Below are positions 4,026-11,782 of a DNA stretch of 11,844 nt, piece by piece. Every line of letters begins with the position of its first letter. Positions within the stretch are counted from its first letter, which is position 1. A program made the translations under genes and the position numbers. The stretch comes from an uncultured Eubacteriales bacterium. Its GTDB lineage: Bacteria > Bacillota > Clostridia > Oscillospirales > CAG-382. A model generated the notes under the pieces. That model saw only the letters and a list, made by a program, of their open reading frames with translations, did not search any database and was not told the DNA's origin. The stretch covers positions 1-11,844 of the forward strand of contig URJL01000054.1 of NCBI GenBank assembly GCA_900548115.1, read 5' to 3'.

Positions 4026-5321
4026 ATGTCGCAAGCATCATCTCCGAACAAAAATCACAAAAACCGTATTCTGTACATACTCGAAGCGGGACTGGAATAT
4101 TGGATATCGCTTCTTCTGACCGGCTCGTTTTTTGCACGGCTTCTGACCGAAAACGGAATTTCCGACGCCGCCGCGGGCATTATTACCGAAATTTCCTCCT
4201 TTGCGTTTATCGCACAGCTCATTTCGGTGTTTTATCGCAAACGACACGGGATGAAGCGTTTCATTACGCTCATGCACCTTTGCAATCAGCTGTTTTTCGT
4301 CTTTTTGTACGCCGTTCCGCTCTTTCCCGTTCCGCAGGGAGTCAAAACGGCGCTGTTCGTTCTGTTGTTCCTCGGCGGACAATTGATCGCCAACACCGTC
4401 TCGCCGTATAAAATTTCATGGTTCATGTCGTTTGTCGACAACGCAAAGCGCGGGCGTTTTACGGCGCTGAAGGAGATCGTTTCGCTTGCGGGCGGTATGC
4501 TCTTTTCCTTCACGATGGGTACGATTTCGGATTATTACAAATCGATCGGAAAGACCGACGTATACTTTTTCCTGTGCGGGATCACCATTTTGGCACTCAC
4601 GCTTCTGCACACCCTTTCGATCGTGGCGGTAAAAGAGGAAAGACCCGAGGAGGGAATCGATCGAAAAGTTTCGCTCATTCCCGCCGTAAAGCGGACTTTT
4701 TCAAACAAAATTCTTCTTTTATTGGTCGGGACGGCGGCTCTGTGGGGCTTTTCATCCAAGCTTTCCATCGCGTTTTACGGCGTTTATCAGGTAAACACGC
4801 TCGGCTTCAGCCTCCGTTACAGCGCGATCCTCGAAGCGATCTATTCGGCGGTGCGGATGGGCTTTTCGTTTTATCTCGGCAAGCTTTCGGATAAGTTTTC
4901 CCGAAGCCGCACGCTTCAGCTCTGCTTCGGCTTTGCGGCGATCGGATTTTTGACAAATGTCTTTACCGTTCCCGCCAACGGAAAAATTCTGTATGCCGTT
5001 TATCAGTGCTTCTACGGCTTTGCCATGGCGGGTATCAACGGCGGTCTTATGAACATTCTGTTCGACCACGTTTCGCCCGAAGATCGCCCCGCCGCGCTGG
5101 GAATTCAGTCGTCGCTGCAAGGGCTTGCGGGCTTTGTCGCGTCGCTTGTGGGAAGTGTTATCCTCTCGTCGATCCGAAAGGGCGGCGACCGCCTTTTCGG
5201 TTTTCCCGTCTACGGACAGCAGGTGCTGTCGGCGATCAGCTTTCTTCTCTGCGTACTCCTTTGCGCCATTATGCAGAAGAACAAAAAGCTGTATACCAAA
5301 AACGCCGAACCGATTCGGTGA
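4026..5321 (+). CDS. Major facilitator superfamily transporter
   Basis: A 431-residue polytopic membrane protein with the hydrophobic pattern of a 12-helix MFS carrier: two six-helix halves joined by a charged loop at about 203-228 (KEERPEEGIDRK). A motif-A-like loop LGKLSDKFSRSRTL lies at 284-297, and a related loop SFVDNAKRGRFTALKE at 135-150 in the first half. The sequence does not reveal the substrate. The ATG at 4026 has AAGGA at 4015-4019, 6 nt upstream; reading further upstream in frame only runs through the promoter. It is transcribed from its own promoter (3963-3991), divergent from an Rrf2 regulator, and ends at a bidirectional terminator 14 bp after the stop. If the Rrf2 protein is CymR-like, a sulfur compound or amino acid is a possible substrate, but that is speculation. 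Confidence 0.88.
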   Translation: MSQASSPNKNHKNRILYILEAGLEYWISLLLTGSFFARLLTENGISDAAAGIITEISSFAFIAQLISVFYRKRHGMKRFITLMHLCNQLFFVFLYAVPLFPVPQGVKTALFVLLFLGGQLIANTVSPYKISWFMSFVDNAKRGRFTALKEIVSLAGGMLFSFTMGTISDYYKSIGKTDVYFFLCGITILALTLLHTLSIVAVKEERPEEGIDRKVSLIPAVKRTFSNKILLLLVGTAALWGFSSKLSIAFYGVYQVNTLGFSLRYSAILEAIYSAVRMGFSFYLGKLSDKFSRSRTLQLCFGFAAIGFLTNVFTVPANGKILYAVYQCFYGFAMAGINGGLMNILFDHVSPEDRPAALGIQSSLQGLAGFVASLVGSVILSSIRKGGDRLFGFPVYGQQVLSAISFLLCVLLCAIMQKNKKLYTKNAEPIR

Positions 5322-5334
5322 CGGCTGAAAATAC

Positions 5335-5368
5335 AAAAAAAGCGGACGACCGTCGGTCGCCCGCTTTT
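5335..5368. terminator. Bidirectional terminator between the MFS and phosphoesterase genes
   Basis: Stem AGCGGACGACC (5341-5351) with GGTCGCCCGCT (5355-5365), one A/C mismatch, 3-nt loop, flanked by six A on the left and TTTT on the right. It lies between two convergent genes and suits both strands. Confidence 0.85.
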
Positions 5369-5385
5369 CTTTGCTTTTGGCTTTT

Positions 5386-7857
5386 TTACTCCACAAAAAT
5401 GCGCAGAACATTGCCCATCGTCCCCTCATCGGGGCATCCGAGGATCTGGTAATAGGGGATGACGGTGTTTCCCTTCTGTCCCTTTTCGTCGATGTACGTC
5501 GCGGGAATTTCGCCGCAGGTGTCGATGTGCTGATGTCCGGCAAAAAGCGCACGGATAACGTCGCCGTTTTCGACAATCAGCCTTTTAAACCGTGCGTTTG
5601 CGGCTTTGGCGCTGTCAAGACCGGTGAAACGGATGTGATGGAAAAGGAGGATCGTCTCGCCCTTTTCCCGTGCGCGGGAAATATCGTCGGCAAGCTTTTC
5701 GCACTGCTCGTCGTTTACGACTTCCGCCGCATCGTCGATCAGGATCAAAGCGACCGAACCTATGCGTTCGCTGTAATAATACGAGTCGTGCGGCCAGATG
5801 TCCGCGACCTTTTGACGGCACTTTTCGTAGTCGCCGTAAAAGCTGTCGTGATTGCCCACAACGCAAAGCGCGTCGGGATATTTGTCCCAAACCATCTTGC
5901 GGAACAGCGCGACGTATCGATCGTTCGACACCGCGTCGATGTTGTCGCCGCAGAAAACCATTCGGTCGGCAAGGGACGCGCATTCGACGGCGCGGCGAAG
6001 CGCCTCGATAAAATGGTCGTCGGTTTTGATGTGCGAGTCGGAAATCATGTCGACCTCGAGCGGCGTATCGAGCGGCGTTACCGCCGAAACGCGCACCTCG
6101 CGCACCTGCACCTCGGTGTCGTTTACCTTATAAGCCGTCTCATAACAAGGGATCGTTATTTTCGTCGTGTTCGAGCCGTCTTTTCCGTAATATTTTTCGC
6201 GTACTTTTTCCGAAATCATCGTGAAAATCTCCCTATCCTTTGGATTTTGCGTCGAAAATTTTGTGTTTTTTGCGAAGGTGAGCGCACTTTGCGCCACCGT
6301 TTTTCCGTATTCCGTCCTTAAGATCCCGTTTGCGTCGGTGTAGGACAAAAACGGGCGGAAGGAGAAAGAGACGGCATAATCCTTCGGCGAAAGGCGGGCT
6401 TTTACGGAATAATCGTTCCCCGCCCGCGCGGTCGTTACGACCTGCGCCTTCTTGCCGCCGTAAAAAACGTCCTTTAAAAGCTCCGCTTTTCCGAGCGTCT
6501 CGGTCGGCAAGATCAGCATACCGCGCACGGCGTTTGCAAGCTCGGTTTCGGCGCGCGCTTCCGCACGAAACGTTCCGTCCTCTTTCAGCCGAAAGCCCGT
6601 GATCCTCGGCTCGTCGCCTTTTTCACAGCGGGCAAAAAGCGTCGTTCCGGCGGGAATTTTCTCTCCCGCCGACGGTCCGCCGCCGTTTTCATAACACCAG
6701 CCGCAAAAAAGACCGTCTTTTTCGGTGCGGAAAAGTCCGTTTTCAAACGGGAGCGTCATGTCGGACAAAACCGTGATCTTTTCGCCGTCGTTCGTGTAAT
6801 ACGGCGTGTCCGAAGCGCGCACGACATAGCGTTTGCCGTGTGCAAGATAAACCGTTCCGCCGTGAGAGGAAATCGTCGTTTTTCCGTCCTCGTCGGTGCA
6901 AAGCGCCGTCTTTCCCTCGGTCACGCCGTAAAAGCCGTCGTATTCTCCCGAAAAAGGCGAAAGAGCAATGCCCGATTCGCACCGAATTTCGGTATATTGC
7001 GACGGAGAAAGCGCCGAAAGATTCGAAAGAGCCGTTTCGGTCGCATCGTTATACACAATGCGCAGCGCACCGTTTATCCGTGCCGTACCCGAATTGTTGC
7101 CGACGGAAAAATTTTTCACCTGCGCGTGATCCAGCACAATATCGGTGTCGCCCACCGTACCGCCGAGCCCGCACAAAAGAAGATTTTCGATCGTCGCGCC
7201 CGATACAAAAAGCTCGGTCTTGCCGTTCAGCGTCGAGGCGCGGTTGTAGCCGACGTAAACGTTCCGCAGAGCAACGCCGCTTTTCAAAACAACGCGGCTT
7301 CCCGCGCAGACGGCGCTGTAGCGCCCGATGACAAGGTCAAACGGCGCCTCCTTTTCTCCCGACCGGTATGTGATGTCCGAAAGGGTGAGGTCGTGACCGT
7401 TTGTGAAAAGGCTTTTGTTGAAATGGGTGCGCAGCGTCAGATTTTCCAACACCGTATCGCCCGACAAAATCATGTCCGCCGCGTCGGCGCTTTTTTCGGA
7501 CTGTGCGGAAAAATCGAGAACCGCGTCGCGCGTTTCGCCGCGAAAGGTCACGACGCCCGAGTGATTCGGCACAAGCGGCGTTTTCTTGTTTTGCGACCAA
7601 AATGCCGTGTCGAGCAGAACGATCGTGCCGTTCTTACCGTTCAGCGCACGCACGGCGGCGGCAAGCGTCAAAAACGGCGTTTCTTTTGTGCCGTCCGAAG
7701 CGTCGCTGCCGTTTTGCGAAACGTAAACAAGCGTTTTTTCCTCCGAAACGGTCACGGTCGCGTTTGCCGCCGCGCCGACCCAAAACGTCGGCGCGAGCAA
7801 AAGAACGGAAAGCAACAGCGAAAGAAACGACGAAAACGAAAAAAGCTCTCTTTTCAA
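5386..7857 (-). CDS. Exported beta-helix / InlB-like / metallophosphoesterase protein
   Basis: An 823-residue protein with an N-terminal signal peptide: KR at 2-3, hydrophobic core about 9-25, and likely cleavage near GAAANA (28-33). Residues about 43-300 look like a right-handed beta-helix of the pectate-lyase-like/DUF1565 type (opening VYVSQNGSDASDGTKETPF, then repeated short strands with Asn/Gly turns). Residues about 355-412 resemble an InlB B-repeat (LFCGWCYENGG ... GTTLFARC). The C-terminus (about 600-823) is a calcineurin-like metallophosphoesterase with all metal-binding motifs: DSH (607-609), GDNID (637-641), GNHD (668-671), FHH (739-741), GHQH (774-777). No LPXTG or C-terminal membrane anchor is seen, so it is probably secreted. 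The substrate is unknown. The start is TTG at 7857, supported by AGGGGG at 7865-7870 with 7-nt spacing and by the signal peptide beginning directly after it. It is divergent from an AraC regulator, which may control it. Confidence 0.87.
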   Translation of the reverse strand: MKRELFSFSSFLSLLLSVLLLAPTFWVGAAANATVTVSEEKTLVYVSQNGSDASDGTKETPFLTLAAAVRALNGKNGTIVLLDTAFWSQNKKTPLVPNHSGVVTFRGETRDAVLDFSAQSEKSADAADMILSGDTVLENLTLRTHFNKSLFTNGHDLTLSDITYRSGEKEAPFDLVIGRYSAVCAGSRVVLKSGVALRNVYVGYNRASTLNGKTELFVSGATIENLLLCGLGGTVGDTDIVLDHAQVKNFSVGNNSGTARINGALRIVYNDATETALSNLSALSPSQYTEIRCESGIALSPFSGEYDGFYGVTEGKTALCTDEDGKTTISSHGGTVYLAHGKRYVVRASDTPYYTNDGEKITVLSDMTLPFENGLFRTEKDGLFCGWCYENGGGPSAGEKIPAGTTLFARCEKGDEPRITGFRLKEDGTFRAEARAETELANAVRGMLILPTETLGKAELLKDVFYGGKKAQVVTTARAGNDYSVKARLSPKDYAVSFSFRPFLSYTDANGILRTEYGKTVAQSALTFAKNTKFSTQNPKDREIFTMISEKVREKYYGKDGSNTTKITIPCYETAYKVNDTEVQVREVRVSAVTPLDTPLEVDMISDSHIKTDDHFIEALRRAVECASLADRMVFCGDNIDAVSNDRYVALFRKMVWDKYPDALCVVGNHDSFYGDYEKCRQKVADIWPHDSYYYSERIGSVALILIDDAAEVVNDEQCEKLADDISRAREKGETILLFHHIRFTGLDSAKAANARFKRLIVENGDVIRALFAGHQHIDTCGEIPATYIDEKGQKGNTVIPYYQILGCPDEGTMGNVLRIFVE

Positions 7858-7918
7858 TCCGATTCCCCCTTGATTTATTTGCCTTTTTGCCTTATACTAT
7901 ATCAGCGTACAATATCCG

Positions 7919-7961
7919 ATTATAGAATGCAATTGAAAAAAAGGTATTTAAATTATATTTT
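7919..7961. promoter_or_regulatory. Candidate divergent promoter elements, phosphoesterase/AraC gap
   Basis: The 141-bp gap (7858-7998) is clearly A+T-rich compared with the genes. On the minus strand a perfect TATAAT stands at 7919-7924 without a convincing -35. On the plus strand TTGAAA (7933-7938) with TATTTT (7956-7961) is 17 nt apart. Both assignments are weak individually; the region is the only sensible place for the two promoters. Confidence 0.35.
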
Positions 7962-7998
7962 CGGGTACAAAACAAAAAGAAGACGGAGTGCGTTCGTG

Positions 7999-8907
7999 AT
8001 GAAGATCGAAAAAAGTCCGAAAGAAAAGGAAAAAAGAATCGGGACAATGAACTGGACGCCGCATTTTGTGTCCGTCGAGCGAAAAATCGAAGTGACGCAC
8101 GTCGTACACGTGTCGGTCAAAACCAAAAAGAGCGGTTATGTTTTCCCCGGAGAAATGCATGATTTTTGGGAATTTGTTCTGGTTTGCGAGGGAAATGCCC
8201 TTGCGACAGCGGAACAGCACGTTTACTCTCTGCGCGACGGCAAATTATTGATTCATAAACCGATGGAATTTCACAGCATCCGTTCGGCGGACGAAACCGA
8301 CTTAAAGCTTGTGATCGGCTCGTTTTGTCTGCGCGGCGAGCTTCTTCCCTTTTTCGCCGAAAAGCTTCTGACCCTCACACCTGCGGAGGAGGCGGACTTT
8401 GTCCGCGCGATTGAAACGCTTCTGCGCGCCGAGGAAGAAAACTCCGCCCTCTTGAGGCAAAAGGGCGCTTCGCTTTTCGAGCTGTTTTTGCTGCATCAAT
8501 ACGAAAAAGGCGCGCTGCACGGCGCAGGCGAGGAAAACGAAATGCTCGACGAGCGCTGCCGCACGATTTTGAAGGTTCTGAACGATCACGTCGAAAAAAC
8601 GCTTCGTCTTCACGACGTCGCGCGGCTTTGCCGCATGAGCGAAAGCGGGGTAAAAAAGGTCTTCGCCGCCTACACCGACGGCGGCGTGATGCGCTGTTTC
8701 GGCAAATTGAAGCTGCGCCGCGCCGCGCTTCTTTTGGAACAGGGCGTCGCCATTCGCGCCGTCGCCGAAAGTCTGTCCTATTCGAGCGCAGAGTATTTTC
8801 ACCTTGCCTTCAAAAAAGAGTTCGGCATAACGCCGGGGGCGTATCAAAGGGAAAAATGCGACAGGGAAAAAGGAGTAAATCTTGATTTATCAAGAAAAAT
8901 GTGGTAA
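7999..8907 (+). CDS. AraC family transcriptional regulator
   Basis: A 302-residue regulator with an N-terminal cupin-like sensor (about 30-110, with HDFWEFVLVCEG at 54-65 and IHKPMEFHSI at 85-94) and a C-terminal AraC DNA-binding domain of two helix-turn-helix units. The first is LRLHDVARLCRMSESGVKKVF (202-222); the second is VAIRAVAESLSYSSAEYFHLAF (250-271), followed by the family signature KKEFGITPGAYQRE (272-285). Many such proteins sense sugars or related ligands. The start at 7999 has GGAG at 7985-7988, 10 nt away; an ATG at 8047 is possible but has a poorer site. The reading frame continues open far upstream, through the antisense of the phosphoesterase gene, which is not coding. The last 15 or so residues are unconserved and run into the Mrr remnant. 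The divergent phosphoesterase gene is the likeliest target (inference). Confidence 0.9.
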   Translation: MKIEKSPKEKEKRIGTMNWTPHFVSVERKIEVTHVVHVSVKTKKSGYVFPGEMHDFWEFVLVCEGNALATAEQHVYSLRDGKLLIHKPMEFHSIRSADETDLKLVIGSFCLRGELLPFFAEKLLTLTPAEEADFVRAIETLLRAEEENSALLRQKGASLFELFLLHQYEKGALHGAGEENEMLDERCRTILKVLNDHVEKTLRLHDVARLCRMSESGVKKVFAAYTDGGVMRCFGKLKLRRAALLLEQGVAIRAVAESLSYSSAEYFHLAFKKEFGITPGAYQREKCDREKGVNLDLSRKMW

Positions 8908-9200
8908 TATATTTTCGAACCACACGAGCTGTCATACAATGCAAACGCTACAACACCGCTCCCGTAACCGAACCCGAAATCAATCAATTTTTGGGTGCCA
9001 TGAATAAATATCAGGCGGATTACGGTATGTTCATAACCAACGGAAGATTTACAAGTGCCGCACGAGTTGCGGCGAGAGAAGGATCTCCGATCACATTGAT
9101 AGACGGAAACGATTTGGTTAAGCTTGTCATCAAATACGAACTCTACATTACGCCGGTAAAGACCTATGTTTTGGATAATTTCTATTATTCCGAAGAATAA
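8901..9200 (+). pseudogene. C-terminal remnant of an Mrr-type restriction endonuclease
   Basis: From about 8928 the translation matches the end of the Mrr catalytic domain (PD-(D/E)XK fold): AVIQCKRYN carries the QxK part of the active site, followed by EINQFLGAMNKYQADYGMFITNGRFTSAA and ITLIDGNDLVKLVIKY, all typical of Mrr proteins. The upstream half of the nuclease, with the DG and Asp part of the site, and the N-terminal DNA-binding domain are missing, so only about 90 residues of a protein usually near 300 remain. Nuclease activity is not expected. The first codons (VVIYFRTTR from the GTG at 8901) do not look like Mrr and overlap the AraC stop. The fragment is visibly richer in A+T than its neighbours, fitting a horizontally acquired gene that has decayed. 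A short expressed product from the GTG, or from ATG 9000, cannot be excluded. Confidence 0.75.
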
Positions 9201-9209
9201 GACAGGACA

Positions 9210-9242
9210 AAGAAGAGGAAACGCTCCGCGTTTCCTCTTCTT
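9210..9242. terminator. Bidirectional terminator between the Mrr remnant and leuS
   Basis: A perfect 15-bp stem AAGAAGAGGAAACGC/GCGTTTCCTCTTCTT with a 3-nt loop, 41 bp past the leuS stop codon. T-rich sequence follows on both strands, though not as a long pure run. Confidence 0.8.
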
Positions 9243-9283
9243 CTGTTTATTTCACTTCTTGTTTTCGCTCCTGCGGCGCGGCA

Positions 9284-11695
9284 TTACCGAACCACGATAT
9301 TGATCAGCTTATCGGGAACAAAAATTTCTTTTACGATCTCCTTGCCCTCCAAGAACTTTTCGAAATTCGGATCCTTGCGAACCGCTTCGAGCGCTTCCTC
9401 CTTGCCCGTTCCCGAGGGGAGCGTCAGCTTGCCGCGGAACTTTCCGCAGATCTGAACGCCGTATTCCGCCGTCGCGTCGACCGTCTTTGCCTCATCGTAG
9501 GTCGGGAAAGGCGCGAGCGAGCAGAAATCGTCGTGACCGAGCGTTGTGTGCCAGATCTCCTCGGCAAGATGCGGTGCGAAGGGACACAAAAGGCGGGTGA
9601 AAATATCCAATTCATCAAGCGTCAGGCTCTTATGATCGTAAATCTCGTTCATCAGCGCCATCATGGCGGCAATGGCGGTATTGTGCTTCAATTCGTCAAT
9701 ATCGGCGGAGACCTTTTTGATGGTCTTATGGAAACTGCATTCCAATTCGGGCGTTACGCCGCGGCCGTTTGCCATATCGCAAAGTCCCGCAAAACGCTCG
9801 AGAAAACGCTTACAGCCCTTGATGCTCTGCGACGACCAAGGCGCGGCTTTTTCGAAATCGCCGATAAACATTTCGTAAAGGCGAAGCGTGTCGGCACCGT
9901 ATTCGTTGACAATATCGTCGGGATTGACGACATTTCCGCGCGATTTGGACATTTTTTCGCCGTTCTCGCCGAGGATCATACCGTGCGACGTGCGCTTGCG
10001 GTACGGCTCGGGCTGTTCGAGAACCTTGATATCGTAAAGGAATTTCGCCCAGAAACGCGAATACAAAAGGTGAAGCGTTGTATGCTCCATACCGCCGTTA
10101 TACCAGTCGACGGGCATCCAATAATGAAGCGCTTCTTTAGAGGCAAGCTCTTTATCGTTGTGCGGATCGCAATAACGGAGAAAATACCACGAAGAACCCG
10201 CCCACTGCGGCATGGTATCGGTCTCACGCTGTGCCGCGCCGCCGCATTGCGGGCAGGTGCAGCTGACCCAATCGGTAAGCTTTGCAAGCGGGCTTTCGCC
10301 GTTCTCGCCCGGAAGATACGAGTCCACCTCGGGAAGCGTGAGCGGCAGTTGATCTTCGGGGACGGGAACATAGCCGCAGCTCGGGCAATGTATGATCGGA
10401 ATCGGCTCTCCCCAGTAGCGCTGACGGGAGAATACCCAGTCGCGCAGCTTATAATTCACTTGTGCTTTGCCGATGCCCTTTTCTTCAAGCCATTTTACAA
10501 TCGCTTTTTTCGCCTCCTCGACCGAAAGACCGGTGAGAAAACCGGAGTTGATGAGCGTGCCGTCGGAAACATCGGTATAAGCGGCTTCGGAAATATCGCC
10601 GCCCGCCACGACCTCGATCATCGGAACGCCGAATTTCTTGGCGAAAGCATAGTCGCGGCTGTCGTGCGCGGGAACCGCCATAATCGCGCCCGTACCGTAG
10701 GTGATGAGGACGTAATCCGAGATAAAGATCGGAATTTCCTTGCCGTTCACGGGATTTATCGCGGCAATGCCCTTTAACCGCACGCCCGTTTTTTCTTTCT
10801 GATCGGCAAGCTCCGAGCGTTCAAAGTCGCTCTTCTTTGCGGCTTCGGCTTTATAAGCGTCGACCTCGTCCATGTTTTCGATCGCGCCGCGCCATTTTTC
10901 CAAAATCGGATGCTCGGGCGAAAGAACCATGTACGTAACGCCGAAAAGCGTGTCGGGACGGGTGGTGTAAATATCAAAGGTGTCGCCGTTGGTCGCCGTA
11001 AACGTTACCTGTGCGCCGACCGATCGGCCGATCCAGTTTTTCTGCTGCGTCTTGACGCGCTCGATGAAATCGACGGTATCGAGATCGTCGATCAGGCGCT
11101 GTGCATACGCCGTGATCTTCAGCATCCACTGGCTCTTTTCGGTGCGGATGACCTGCGAGCCGCAGCGCTCGCAAACGCCGTCCACGACCTCCTCGTTTGC
11201 CAAAACGCATTTGCAGGAGGTACACCAGTTGACCGACATTTTCTTTTTATAGGCAAGTCCCTTTTTAAAGAGCTGAAGGAAGATCCACTGTGTCCACTTA
11301 TAATACGACGGGTCGGTCGTATTGATCTCGCGCGACCAGTCGAAGGAAAGTCCGAGCGCCTGCAGCTGAGCGCGGAAGCGGTTGATATTGCGTTCGGTGA
11401 CGATCTTCGGATGGATCTTGTTTTTAATGGCGAAGTTTTCGGTCGGAAGTCCGAAAGCGTCCCATCCCATCGGATAAAGCACATTGTAGCCGAGCATACG
11501 CTTCTTGCGCGCCACGATATCGAGCGCCGTATACGAGCGGGGATGTCCGACGTGCAGTCCCTGTCCCGAAGGATAAGGAAATTCGACCAGCGGATAAAAT
11601 TTCGGAAGGCTGTAATCGTTCTTCGCGTGGAACGCGCCCGCCTTTTCCCATTCTTCCTGCCAATGCTTTTCGATTTGCTTGAATTCGTGTTTCAT
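9284..11695 (-). CDS. leuS: Leucyl-tRNA synthetase
   Basis: An 803-residue class I aminoacyl-tRNA synthetase that charges tRNA-Leu in the cytoplasm; the length is typical of Bacillota LeuRS. HIGH motif as HVGH (48-51) within FPYPSGQGLHVGHPRSY, and KMSKS at 581-585. A zinc-type four-cysteine insert sits at 158/161/175/178 (CTSC ... CERC), with a second Cys cluster at 437/440 and 479-484. The CP1 editing domain is complete: TTRPDTLFG (244-252) and AVPAHDSRDYAFA (340-352). The C-terminal anticodon-binding region is present (FAPHLAEEIW). The ATG at 11695 is chosen because MKHEFKQIEKHWQ is the family start and AAAAGGAG lies at 11707-11714; the in-frame extension upstream to 11761 is not conserved. 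No T-box riboswitch core is seen in the 149 bp upstream, so tRNA-sensing control, common for such genes in Bacillota, is not evident within the window. Confidence 0.97.
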   Translation of the reverse strand: MKHEFKQIEKHWQEEWEKAGAFHAKNDYSLPKFYPLVEFPYPSGQGLHVGHPRSYTALDIVARKKRMLGYNVLYPMGWDAFGLPTENFAIKNKIHPKIVTERNINRFRAQLQALGLSFDWSREINTTDPSYYKWTQWIFLQLFKKGLAYKKKMSVNWCTSCKCVLANEEVVDGVCERCGSQVIRTEKSQWMLKITAYAQRLIDDLDTVDFIERVKTQQKNWIGRSVGAQVTFTATNGDTFDIYTTRPDTLFGVTYMVLSPEHPILEKWRGAIENMDEVDAYKAEAAKKSDFERSELADQKEKTGVRLKGIAAINPVNGKEIPIFISDYVLITYGTGAIMAVPAHDSRDYAFAKKFGVPMIEVVAGGDISEAAYTDVSDGTLINSGFLTGLSVEEAKKAIVKWLEEKGIGKAQVNYKLRDWVFSRQRYWGEPIPIIHCPSCGYVPVPEDQLPLTLPEVDSYLPGENGESPLAKLTDWVSCTCPQCGGAAQRETDTMPQWAGSSWYFLRYCDPHNDKELASKEALHYWMPVDWYNGGMEHTTLHLLYSRFWAKFLYDIKVLEQPEPYRKRTSHGMILGENGEKMSKSRGNVVNPDDIVNEYGADTLRLYEMFIGDFEKAAPWSSQSIKGCKRFLERFAGLCDMANGRGVTPELECSFHKTIKKVSADIDELKHNTAIAAMMALMNEIYDHKSLTLDELDIFTRLLCPFAPHLAEEIWHTTLGHDDFCSLAPFPTYDEAKTVDATAEYGVQICGKFRGKLTLPSGTGKEEALEAVRKDPNFEKFLEGKEIVKEIFVPDKLINIVVR

Positions 11696-11746
11696 TTTCC
11701 GTTCTTCTCCTTTTGGGGCTTCCTCGCGGAAAGCTCCGAATAAGCT

Positions 11747-11779
11747 GTGCGCGGCGCGCACGGTTCCGCCGCTCGGCGG
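11747..11779. other. Two GC-rich hairpins in the leuS leader region
   Basis: GTGCGC-GGC-GCGCAC (11747-11761) and CCGCCG-CT-CGGCGG (11766-11779) stand side by side about 50 bp upstream of the leuS start. Neither is followed by a T run on the minus strand. No sigma-A promoter is apparent between here and the start codon. Confidence 0.5.
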
Positions 11780-11782
11780 CGG

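Noticed and set aside
5371..6321. Long plus-strand ORF antisense to the phosphoesterase
   Set aside because: It mirrors a real gene with complete motifs on the opposite strand; its translation has no recognisable domain and no ribosome binding site.
6838..7998. N-terminal extension of the AraC reading frame
   Set aside because: The frame is open only because it is antisense to the phosphoesterase gene; the encoded sequence is Arg/Lys-rich and unrelated to AraC proteins, and the intergenic promoter region lies within it.
9533..10777. Long plus-strand ORF antisense to leuS (also 10910-11743)
   Set aside because: Shadow ORFs produced by the codon bias of leuS; no domains, no translation signals.
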